Shown piece by piece: positions 34,381 through 41,297 of a stretch of 64,000 bases of DNA (positions within the stretch are counted from its first letter, which is position 1; each line of letters starts with the position of its first letter). The notes beneath the pieces were generated by a model. It searched no databases. It was not told the DNA's origin and worked only from the letters and a program-made list of their open reading frames with translations. Both the position numbers and the translations under genes were made by a program. Source of the DNA: 55-13 sp037190145 (GTDB lineage: Bacteria; Armatimonadota; Fimbriimonadia; Fimbriimonadales; Fimbriimonadaceae); contig JBBCJU010000008.1 of NCBI GenBank assembly GCA_037190145.1, forward strand, positions 62,001-126,000, written 5' to 3'.

Positions 34381-34427
34381 CTAGCTCATTAGGTTCTACA
34401 GAACTTCCGTAAAACCTAATGAGCTAG
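34381..34427. repeat. Perfect inverted repeat between convergent genes
   Basis: 15-base perfect arms (CTAGCTCATTAGGTT / AACCTAATGAGCTAG) with a 17-base loop, in the 69-base gap between the HerA-like gene and the small minus-strand gene. The loop side holds GTTCTacAGAAC (34393-34404), as at 12006-12017. No T-tract. It can form the same RNA hairpin for either strand. Confidence 0.75.
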
Positions 34428-34435
34428 AAGAAACT

Positions 34436-34639
34436 TTATTCGGCTTTGTCGCCGCCCAAGCCTCCGAGCATGCCTTCAAGTTTGTCGCCTAGGCCACCGG
34501 GAAGTTTGTCCATGATTCCTGATTGGGCGAGCCAGCCGGGGATTTCATCCATGTGATCTTTTACGAAATCGACGACCTTCTCTGCCGTAGCTTTGTCAAT
34601 GCCCACCTTTTCGGTCAAGCCGTTAATAAACTGTTCCAT
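34436..34639 (-). CDS. Small helical protein of unknown family
   Basis: A 67-residue protein. MEQFINGLTEKVGIDKATAE is followed by VVDFVKDHMDEIPGWLAQSG and a glycine-rich end (LPGGLGDKLEGMLGGLGGDK). The pattern of a short helical bundle with a Gly-rich tail resembles small conserved proteins near DUF2267/DUF2780, but I do not claim membership. The ATG at 34639 has AAGGAG seven bases upstream, which rules out the longer start at 34663. It is transcribed alone. Confidence 0.7.
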   Translation of the reverse strand: MEQFINGLTEKVGIDKATAEKVVDFVKDHMDEIPGWLAQSGIMDKLPGGLGDKLEGMLGGLGGDKAE

Positions 34640-34830
34640 ATCAACTCCTTGGTATCTCAGCATACACGCAGTCCTGAATAGGATTGGCTAAGGGTGCGAG
34701 TAGGCTAACAATCTGATGCAGCCGAGGTTTTGTTTGTTCCTTGCTTTGAGGCCCATCTCCTAAAAAATAGTCAGAAAAGTGGTTGACATTTTTGGGCGCC
34801 AACGCCTTATGTTATTGAGAGGAGAGTTGA

Positions 34831-35001
34831 TTGAAAGAGTCTGAAACTGTAACCGAAGTGGCTTCGCCTTGTCAGAATGTTTGTCAGCTTGATGAGAACG
34901 ACGTTTGCATCGGATGTAGGCGAACCATTGAGGAGATTGCTCAGTGGGCGCAGATGACGAACTCGGAAAAGCTTACGGTTCTAGAGAGGCTGAGAACGTA
35001 A
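34831..35001 (+). CDS. DUF1289 family small protein
   Basis: A 56-residue ORF with TTG start, directly after a TGA, and with AGAGGAGAG upstream. It reads SPCQNVCQLDE, then VCIGCRRT and EEIAQWAQM, then LERLR. The C-x3-C...C-x2-C arrangement followed by R-T-x-x-E-I-x-x-W is the DUF1289 signature. Such proteins are thought to bind a metal or Fe-S cluster through the four cysteines. The last 21 bases overlap the end of the opposite lutB/C gene. Confidence 0.85.
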   Translation: MKESETVTEVASPCQNVCQLDENDVCIGCRRTIEEIAQWAQMTNSEKLTVLERLRT

Positions 35002-37137
35002 GCCCTGATTTGTGTCGAGCTTGATCACGATCAGCTCTTTGGGACCGTGGACTCCGCGGACGAGGACTCCTTCAATATCCGCGGTTCGGCTGGTGCCGGT
35101 GATGATGACGCTGGTGCGATCCGTCATTCGGGCGAAGGCTTCTTCGAGAGTTGGAACAATCTCTTTGACCAGCGCAATATGAGTGGGCGGGGTGAGGGAA
35201 GCCAGGCGAGCACGTTGTGATCCGGCGGAGAGGACGATGCTCCCGGTCTCGGCGATGGCGAAGTCGGCAAGGGTGATTCCAATATCCGCTTGCCAAACAT
35301 CCGAGGTGGTGATGAGGCCAGGGATGGTGGGTAAATCGGCATCTAGGTAGCAGACTTTATCTTGACCGAGGGTTTGGATGAGGTTGTACAGGCTCTCGGC
35401 GGTTTGACCCCCACCCTGCCCTCCCCCTACGACTTCGTCGCATGGGGAGGCTTTCTGGTCTGCTTCTCCTTTATTAGCTGGACTTTCGGTAGTTTGACCC
35501 TCACCCTGCGCTACCTCTACGACTTCGTCGCATGGGGAGGCTTTTTCGTCCGCATTTACTTTGTTAGGTTGTTGTCTCGGGGAGGCTACTTGACCGCCTA
35601 GGACTTCTAGCTTTGTGGTGAATGTTTGCCAGATAGTGAGGTGAGTTCTTGCTGACTCCTCGGAGGGTTGGCCCCAACCTTGTCCTCCCCCTAAGACTTC
35701 GTCACTTTCGTTCATCGTTTCGCTTATTGCCTTGCGACCTTCTTCTAATGGGGTTGGGTTTGCGGAGGCCGTTGCTCGATTTTTCCACCAACCTCGGAAG
35801 GAGTGTCCTTGGCGGTGAGGCAGATTGTGGAATTCACCCCAGCCGGACTTCATGGGGTGAGGGGCGAGTTTGGAGGCTACAGGGAGGAGGGTGAGGCCGG
35901 TTCGCCAAGGGCCGGGTTTGGTGGCACCCGTGGCGTATATGCCCCATTGCACCGGGTCTTTGATGGCACCGGCGCGTGTGGCTTCGTCGCGAAGTTGGAC
36001 GAGCATTCGGGGAATCGGGATTTTGACCGGGCAGACCTCCTCGCAGGCTCCGCATAGGGTGGACGCTTTGGCAAGATGCCCCAGTTTGTTCACCCCTTCG
36101 AGTGCGGGAGCAAGGACCGCCCCGAGTGGGCCGGAGTAAACATGGCCGTAAGCGTGGCCGCTGGCTTGGCGATAGACGGGACAGACATTTAGGCAGGCTC
36201 CGCAGCGGATGCAGCGAAGGATTTCTCGATACGGGCCATCCAGAACCCGGCTGCGACCGTTATCAAGGAGGACGAGGTGTACTTGGCGGGGACCGTCCTT
36301 CTCGTCGGCTCTTCGGGGACCGGTGATAAGGTGGGTGTAGGTGGTGAGCTGTTGCCCGGTTGCCGAACCGGCGAGAAGCTTTAGAAACGTGGGAAGATCG
36401 GATTCCTTTGGGAGCATCTTTTCGATGCCCATGAGGGCGATATGGATGTCAGGCGCGGTGGTGCTTAGGCGATTGTTGCCTTCATTTTCCAGCAGGACGA
36501 TACGCCCCGTTTCGGCGATGGCGAAATTGACACCGGAGATGCCGATCTTGGCATCGCGAAACTTCTGGCGGAGTTTGACCCTCGCCTGCATCGCGAGTTC
36601 TTCGGGGATCTCGGTGTAGGGGCCCAGGTTTTCGCGCTCGAAAGATGCGGCGATCTCTTTGCGATTTTTGTGGATGATCGGGGTGACAATGTGACTGGGG
36701 GTGTCGTGGTCAATTTGGACGACGTACTCGCCCAGGTCGGTCTCGACGGGTTCGTAACCGGCTTTCTCCAAGTGGTGGTTAAGGTGGATTTCCTCGGTGG
36801 CCATGGACTTGGCCTTCACTACGATCCCGCCATCCGGGGCAGCTTGGCGGCAAAGGTCAAGAATGATCTTGTTTGCTTCCTCGGAATCCTTCGCAAAGTG
36901 AACTTGGATGCCGTTGCGTTGGCAGCTTTGAGCGAGCTCGGCTTGGAGAGCGCTGAGGTTGTCGAGGACAAAGTCTTTGATCTGCGCGGCTCTTGATCTG
37001 GCGTCCTCGGAGTTATCGAAAGAACTGGCAAGTGCGGTTAGTCTAGCGGCGGTCTTTTGAGCGGAGGCCCCTCGAACACTATCGGTTTTGGCCTGAGGGA
37101 GTTGGCGCGCAAAACGCTCGACCGGAAGTCGTTTCAT
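34981..37137 (-). CDS. LutB-LutC fusion, lactate utilisation Fe-S protein
   Basis: A 718-residue fusion of two subunits of the LutABC L-lactate oxidation complex. Residues 1-300 are the LUD domain of LutB (SMATEEIHLNHHLEKAGYEPVETDLGE, FAIAETGRIVLLENEGN). Residues 300-400 hold two 4Fe-4S motifs: CIRCGACLNVCP and CGACEEVCPVK. About 440-580 is a low-complexity linker with a 30-residue repeat (ASPCDEVV followed by GQG). Residues 580-718 are a second LUD domain, the LutC part (LADFAIAETGSIVLSAGS, ITGTSRTADIEG). Bacillus has these as separate proteins. It overlaps lutA by four bases. Confidence 0.9.
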   Translation of the reverse strand: MKRLPVERFARQLPQAKTDSVRGASAQKTAARLTALASSFDNSEDARSRAAQIKDFVLDNLSALQAELAQSCQRNGIQVHFAKDSEEANKIILDLCRQAAPDGGIVVKAKSMATEEIHLNHHLEKAGYEPVETDLGEYVVQIDHDTPSHIVTPIIHKNRKEIAASFERENLGPYTEIPEELAMQARVKLRQKFRDAKIGISGVNFAIAETGRIVLLENEGNNRLSTTAPDIHIALMGIEKMLPKESDLPTFLKLLAGSATGQQLTTYTHLITGPRRADEKDGPRQVHLVLLDNGRSRVLDGPYREILRCIRCGACLNVCPVYRQASGHAYGHVYSGPLGAVLAPALEGVNKLGHLAKASTLCGACEEVCPVKIPIPRMLVQLRDEATRAGAIKDPVQWGIYATGATKPGPWRTGLTLLPVASKLAPHPMKSGWGEFHNLPHRQGHSFRGWWKNRATASANPTPLEEGRKAISETMNESDEVLGGGQGWGQPSEESARTHLTIWQTFTTKLEVLGGQVASPRQQPNKVNADEKASPCDEVVEVAQGEGQTTESPANKGEADQKASPCDEVVGGGQGGGQTAESLYNLIQTLGQDKVCYLDADLPTIPGLITTSDVWQADIGITLADFAIAETGSIVLSAGSQRARLASLTPPTHIALVKEIVPTLEEAFARMTDRTSVIITGTSRTADIEGVLVRGVHGPKELIVIKLDTNQGLRSQPL
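35401..35580. repeat. In-frame 90-base tandem repeat with palindromic core in lutB/C
   Basis: Two 90-base units (35401-35490, 35491-35580) share a 52-base core. Each core ends in CGACTTCGTCG, and in unit 1 this is flanked by CCTCCCC and GGGGAGG arms, so it can fold as a hairpin. 90 is a multiple of three, so each unit adds 30 residues in frame. A third, more diverged copy of the core lies at 35668-35709. It encodes the linker between the LutB and LutC parts. Confidence 0.85.
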
Positions 37138-37844
37138 GCGGGGAGAGCCTCGGCGAGAAGTTGGAGGTAGTGCTTGGTTTTGATGGGGAGCTTTTCACGC
37201 TCGATAAGTCCGTTTAGGTGCATGAGGCAACCCATATCTCCGGAGACGAGAATTTCGGCACCGGAGTCGATGATATTGCGGAGCTTTTCATCGCCGATAC
37301 CACTGCTGAGTTTCCCGTGGGTGGCAGCAAAAGCTCCACCGAAACCGCAGCATTGCTCAGATTGGGCGAAAGAGACGAGTTCGACGTTTGGGAGAGAGGA
37401 GACGAGGATTTCCTGCTCGTTTTTGAGGCCAATTCCTCGGCCATGGCAGGCACGGTGGAAAGCGACTTTCAGTTTGGAGTTTGGAGTTTGGAGTTTGGAG
37501 TTTAGGGTTTTAACTCCAATGTGCTTAACAAGGTATTCGCCGATCTCGAAACACTGAATATTGGCGTGTACGCCGAGAAGGTGATAGCCCTCTCGCACCA
37601 TGGCAGTGCAGGAGCCGCTTGGGGTCACAACGGGAAGAGATGGATCGAAGACGGATACGCAATAGTTGGCGATCTTCCGAGATGCCGCCCAATCGCCCGC
37701 ATTGTAAGGAGGCTGGCCGCAGCAAGTTTGGTTTTCGGGGAAGACAACCTCGCAGCCTGCAGCCTCCAAGACTTGGACTGCGGCGATACCGACTTCACCG
37801 AAGAAAGCATCGCAAAGGCAGGTCAGCATTAGCTGAACTTTCAT
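37134..37844 (-). CDS. lutA: LutA-like Fe-S oxidoreductase (CCG domains)
   Basis: A 236-residue protein of two cysteine-rich CCG domains, the catalytic or cluster-binding subunit of the LutABC complex. Domain 1 has LTCLCDAFFGEVG and NQTCCGQPPYNAG; domain 2 has HRACHGRGIG, QSEQCCGFGG and GDMGCLMHLNG. Between them lies the repetitive linker LNSKLQTPNSKLK, made by a 7-base tandem repeat. The start codon overlaps the rhamnulokinase stop by four bases and the stop overlaps lutB/C by four. Confidence 0.92.
   Translation of the reverse strand: MKVQLMLTCLCDAFFGEVGIAAVQVLEAAGCEVVFPENQTCCGQPPYNAGDWAASRKIANYCVSVFDPSLPVVTPSGSCTAMVREGYHLLGVHANIQCFEIGEYLVKHIGVKTLNSKLQTPNSKLKVAFHRACHGRGIGLKNEQEILVSSLPNVELVSFAQSEQCCGFGGAFAATHGKLSSGIGDEKLRNIIDSGAEILVSGDMGCLMHLNGLIEREKLPIKTKHYLQLLAEALPA
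37471..37503. repeat. Heptanucleotide tandem repeat inside lutA
   Basis: 4.7 copies of AGTTTGG on the plus strand (AAACTCC on the coding strand), perfect. The unit is not a multiple of three, so gain or loss of one copy would shift the lutA frame and, by polarity, reduce LutB/C. It sits in the linker between the two CCG domains. Confidence 0.95.
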
Positions 37845-39193
37845 TCGGGGTGGTACTCCACGACTCCAGCACTGCGCTCGACGGCGGCCTGCATATCGCT
37901 TTGGTTAGCAAAGTGCCCAGAGGCTAAAAACTGGAGGGCAAGGTTACCAAGAACGGTCGCCTCGACGGGGCCGGCTTGAACGGGAAGGCCCGAGATATTG
38001 GCGATGGCTTGGCAAAGGGTGGCGCTTTGGGAACCTCCACCCCCAATGCGAATCGATCTTACGGGCGCAACTCCAACTTTTTGAGCTTCGGAGGGTTGGT
38101 TTGCGATGGCCGTGGCCAACGAATTAATAGCGATCCCAGCCCATTCTTCATTTGATTGGGGGCGGCGGGGCAGATATTTGGCGCAAGCTTCAACCATTGA
38201 TTCGGGATTGAAGAATTCGGTTCCGAATAAATCGACGGTCTCGCCGGTGTCTATTGCAGATTGGAGCCAGTGGGGCACGGACTTTTGAACGCCTAACTCT
38301 TCGTGCAAACGATTGACCACGTAGAAGCCGGGGATGTTCTTGAGGAAGCGAACACGACCATCCACCATTCTTTCATTGGTGAAGTTGGCGGCTTCGGCCT
38401 CAGGGGTCGCAATAGGGTCTTCTTGAATGAACATCGCCAAGGACCAGGTTCCTACATTGACATACATGGCACTGGCTTTTTGCGAGCCGAAGCCAACCAA
38501 GGCGGAAGCGGTGTCGTGGCTACCTACGGTGGCGAGCCAGACACCAGGCAGGATGGTTCCGCCAAGTTGACCGGGCTTCGTGGGTTGTCGGTTGGGCATT
38601 GGCCATTGAGCGGTTTGGAATGCTCGGTCCGACCATTGACAATCGAGCCCCATTAGCTGGGTGGTCGAAGCCTCGGTCAGCTCATAGTTCTGTTCCCCGG
38701 TGAGTAAGTAGCCCAGGAGGTCGGGGAGGATGAGAAACTGGGCATTGGACGAAAGAGAAGGGTCTTCCTTTTGTCGGGCATAAAGCTGGCAGATTGTATT
38801 GAAGGGTTGGTGCTGGATACCGGTGAGGGCATAGAGTTCCGCTCTATGGGGAGCCAGTTCTTGAAAAGCCTGATCGTGAGAAAGATCACGGTAGCAAACT
38901 GGGTTTCCCAATACTTGACCGCTAGAATCTACGAAGCCGTGATCAACGCCCCATGCGTCAATGCCGAGGGTTGAGGATTCAAAGGTTGAGGCTGCATAGT
39001 TGGCGGCATTGGCAGCGAGGGTTTTGAGTGATTCCAGGTCCCACTCAAGGCGACCGTTCTTTTCAACGGGTTGATGATTTTTCTGCTCTATCGTTTCAAA
39101 TCGGATGATGCCGTCTTCTAACCATCCGGCAGCAAATCTACCGGAAGTGGCACCTAGGTCGACCGCGACCGCCCCAAAATCTCGCTTTGACAT
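37841..39193 (-). CDS. rhaB: Rhamnulokinase
   Basis: A 450-residue FGGY-family kinase that phosphorylates L-rhamnulose. Signs are the N-terminal phosphate-binding loop VAVDLGATSGRFA, DAWGVDHGFVDSSG, YALTGIQHQPFNTICQL (specific to rhamnulokinases), LILPDLLGYLLTGE, TEASTTQLM, and VGSHDTASALVG with the catalytic Asp. The frame is open far upstream; the ATG at 39193 begins the conserved domain, with in-frame ATGs at 39205 and 39226 as alternatives. The operon rhaB-lutA-lutB/C makes metabolic sense because rhamnose breakdown yields lactaldehyde and then L-lactate. rhaA and rhaD are not in the window. Confidence 0.92.
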   Translation of the reverse strand: MSKRDFGAVAVDLGATSGRFAAGWLEDGIIRFETIEQKNHQPVEKNGRLEWDLESLKTLAANAANYAASTFESSTLGIDAWGVDHGFVDSSGQVLGNPVCYRDLSHDQAFQELAPHRAELYALTGIQHQPFNTICQLYARQKEDPSLSSNAQFLILPDLLGYLLTGEQNYELTEASTTQLMGLDCQWSDRAFQTAQWPMPNRQPTKPGQLGGTILPGVWLATVGSHDTASALVGFGSQKASAMYVNVGTWSLAMFIQEDPIATPEAEAANFTNERMVDGRVRFLKNIPGFYVVNRLHEELGVQKSVPHWLQSAIDTGETVDLFGTEFFNPESMVEACAKYLPRRPQSNEEWAGIAINSLATAIANQPSEAQKVGVAPVRSIRIGGGGSQSATLCQAIANISGLPVQAGPVEATVLGNLALQFLASGHFANQSDMQAAVERSAGVVEYHPE

Positions 39194-39223
39194 AGCAGGT
39201 CTCATTATTGCTGACGTATCAAG

Positions 39224-39229
39224 CATATT
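39224..39229 (+). promoter_or_regulatory. Putative -10 element of a leaderless start
   Basis: CATATT ends six bases before the ATG at 39236. The first base deviates from TANNNT. The AGAGAG between is not a strong Shine-Dalgarno sequence. Confidence 0.3.
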
Positions 39230-39235
39230 AGAGAG

Positions 39236-39787
39236 ATGGCAACAGTGGAAAAGTCGAGAAGCGTGAAGTTCGGAAGGTTTGCGGCGTTTCTTTTTGTTGT
39301 TTGGATTGGTGTGATGGTGGTAGGAATGAACGCTCCGTCCCCATCCAATATTGAAAGCATTTCGGAATCTAAGAGGACCGAGCCGAGACAGTTGTCTTAT
39401 CCTGGCTTGGATGGAGATACCTGGAACCTGAATGCTCACAGGGGCAAGGTTGTGCTGGTTAACTATTGGGCGACGTGGTGTGGGCCTTGTCAAAAAGAGA
39501 CTCCGGCTCTTGTGAACGTTGCAAACGCGTTTAAATCCCAAGGTTTAGAGATGGTGGGGGTATCGATGGATCAAGGGAATCGAGAGATGATCGACAAGTT
39601 TGTGAAGGCTTTTTCGATCCCTTATCCGATTGCAATGGGGACAGAGGATCCTGGTCTTGCTCATGGCATCCCCTTGCCTACTACGCTTGTTTTTGATCGA
39701 AAAGGACGGTTGGCGGCAAAGGCTATTGGTGAAGTTGAGCTGGCGGATTTGAACCGAAACATCAAACAACTGCTGAGTGAGCGATAG
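39236..39787 (+). CDS. Membrane-anchored TlpA/ResA-like thioredoxin
   Basis: A 183-residue protein with one N-terminal membrane anchor (about 13-31) and a periplasmic thioredoxin fold. The redox motif is WCGPC in YWATWCGPCQKETP, with the cis-proline in HGIPLPTTLVFD. ResA and TlpA proteins reduce apocytochrome c cysteines for heme attachment, which would suit the cytochromes in this window, though no ccm/ccs gene is close. It diverges from rhaB across about 42 bases. Confidence 0.9.
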   Translation: MATVEKSRSVKFGRFAAFLFVVWIGVMVVGMNAPSPSNIESISESKRTEPRQLSYPGLDGDTWNLNAHRGKVVLVNYWATWCGPCQKETPALVNVANAFKSQGLEMVGVSMDQGNREMIDKFVKAFSIPYPIAMGTEDPGLAHGIPLPTTLVFDRKGRLAAKAIGEVELADLNRNIKQLLSER

Positions 39788-39843
39788 TTTTTTATTGACC
39801 ACAGGGACCTGTTGCATGATTATACACGTCTAATGACCAGCGC

Positions 39844-40482
39844 ATGAACGTGCTTCAATTTATCCAGGCGGGCGGAATCGTGATGATTCCGTTGCTTATC
39901 ATGTCGATTGGTTCGGTGGCGATTATCATCGAGCGATGGATGGTGTATCGACAAGATGGAGAGCTGTCGCCAGGGTTGACGAAGCGAGTTGTTCGACTTG
40001 TGGAAGATGGGGCAATTGATGATGCATTGAGAGCCTGTGACTCCAAGAGTGGACCTGTGGCAGCTTGTATGGCCACTATTCTTCGGAACCGTGAACATGG
40101 GGTTTCGCATTGCGAACGTAAGGTTCAGGAAGTTGGGGAGAAGTATTTTCAGAGACTTGAGAAATATCTGCCCATCGTGGATACGATCACGACCATTTCG
40201 CCTCTTCTTGGCCTGCTAGGAACATTGTTTGGCATGATCGGAACATTCCAAGCGATCTCTGGAACCCGTGATCAAAATGCGAATGACCGAATTCTAGCGG
40301 GAGTTGGAGAAGCGCTCTACGCAACCGCAACGGGCCTTACGGTAGCGGTTATCTGTTTTGTGGCTTACAACTACTTTAGCGCTCGACAAAGGACCATTGT
40401 TGCGGAAACAGAGCAGGCTTCCACAACGTTGATCAATGCAATGGTGAGCCGAGGCTTGATTCGGGAATCGGTGGTGGTTTAG
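39844..40482 (+). CDS. exbB: ExbB/TolQ/MotA proton-channel protein
   Basis: A 212-residue inner-membrane protein with an N-terminal helix (VMIPLLIMSIGSVAIIIERW), a cytoplasmic loop, and two C-terminal helices. The latter contain the family signature PLLGLLGTLFGMIGTFQAI and LYATATGLTVAVICFVAYNYF. It forms the stator pore of TonB-type energy transfer. It overlaps the following TonB-like gene by one base. The expected ExbD gene is missing between them. Confidence 0.9.
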   Translation: MNVLQFIQAGGIVMIPLLIMSIGSVAIIIERWMVYRQDGELSPGLTKRVVRLVEDGAIDDALRACDSKSGPVAACMATILRNREHGVSHCERKVQEVGEKYFQRLEKYLPIVDTITTISPLLGLLGTLFGMIGTFQAISGTRDQNANDRILAGVGEALYATATGLTVAVICFVAYNYFSARQRTIVAETEQASTTLINAMVSRGLIRESVVV

Positions 40483-41249
40483 TGGATTCTGAGCAAACTT
40501 CTCGATTTGGCATTGCGGTAGCGATTTCTGTAGGTGCTCACTTGCTGTTTGCCATTTTTGCTGAGGTGCTTTCGGGTAGTCCGGCACCCAAGAAAACCGA
40601 GATGCCTCCGGTAGAGATTGCGAGAGTCGCGGCGGATGGAACACATTTGCCTTCGGGAAGCGGACAAGCTAGCTTTAACTCTCCTGCGTCCTCTCCCAGT
40701 GCAGGTTTTGGGGAGAAGTACAACCTTGATGCGGGGGTACCGCGCAATATTCCGTTGCCCAAGAATCCACCCATGCAGAATCCGGCTCCTCAAAATTCGC
40801 CTCCAGTACAGACTCAACCTTCTTCTCCCATCAACCAGCCGCCTGCTCAGCCCCCAACAGAGAATCCGAATACATACACGCCGCCGGTAGATACTGGGGT
40901 TGGTGTGGATACGAGCAAACCGTCGGCAGGATCCAAGCCAAGTACAGCAGGTAATCAAGGACAAAAGCGTTCTCGTGGCCCAAATCGGGCCGCCTTGCCT
41001 GAATACACAGTTGAGCCCAGTGTTCCGTCGTCGATGATGTCGGCGGGAGTGACCAATTCGGTAGATGTCTCGGTTGAGATTGCCGCGGACGGCTCACATA
41101 TAGATAAAGTAATCCGAACCTCCGGAAGCCAAGAGGTTGATGCCCTTGTGTTGGCGGCACTGGCTAGGTGGCGTTGGGATCCTGCAGCGAAGGATGGTCA
41201 GCCAGTGGCGAGTACTCAAAATTTCAAATTTAGCTTTACACCTCGGTAA
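40482..41249 (+). CDS. TonB-family protein
   Basis: A 255-residue protein with GTG start, overlapping the exbB stop. One N-terminal helix (about 9-28, IAVAISVGAHLLFAIFAEVL), then a long Pro/Gln/Ser-rich periplasm-spanning part (85-170, NPAPQNSPPVQTQPSSP), and a C-terminal TonB domain (about 175-255, VDVSVEIAADGSHIDKVIRTSGSQEVD and ALARWRWDPA). The TonB C-domain touches outer-membrane receptors. It is followed by cysS at 48 bases. No TonB-dependent receptor is in the window. Confidence 0.88.
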   Translation: MDSEQTSRFGIAVAISVGAHLLFAIFAEVLSGSPAPKKTEMPPVEIARVAADGTHLPSGSGQASFNSPASSPSAGFGEKYNLDAGVPRNIPLPKNPPMQNPAPQNSPPVQTQPSSPINQPPAQPPTENPNTYTPPVDTGVGVDTSKPSAGSKPSTAGNQGQKRSRGPNRAALPEYTVEPSVPSSMMSAGVTNSVDVSVEIAADGSHIDKVIRTSGSQEVDALVLAALARWRWDPAAKDGQPVASTQNFKFSFTPR

Positions 41250-41297
41250 CGATTAGGTCCCGTGACTTGGCTACCGCCCGGTATTCTAAAAAATCCA

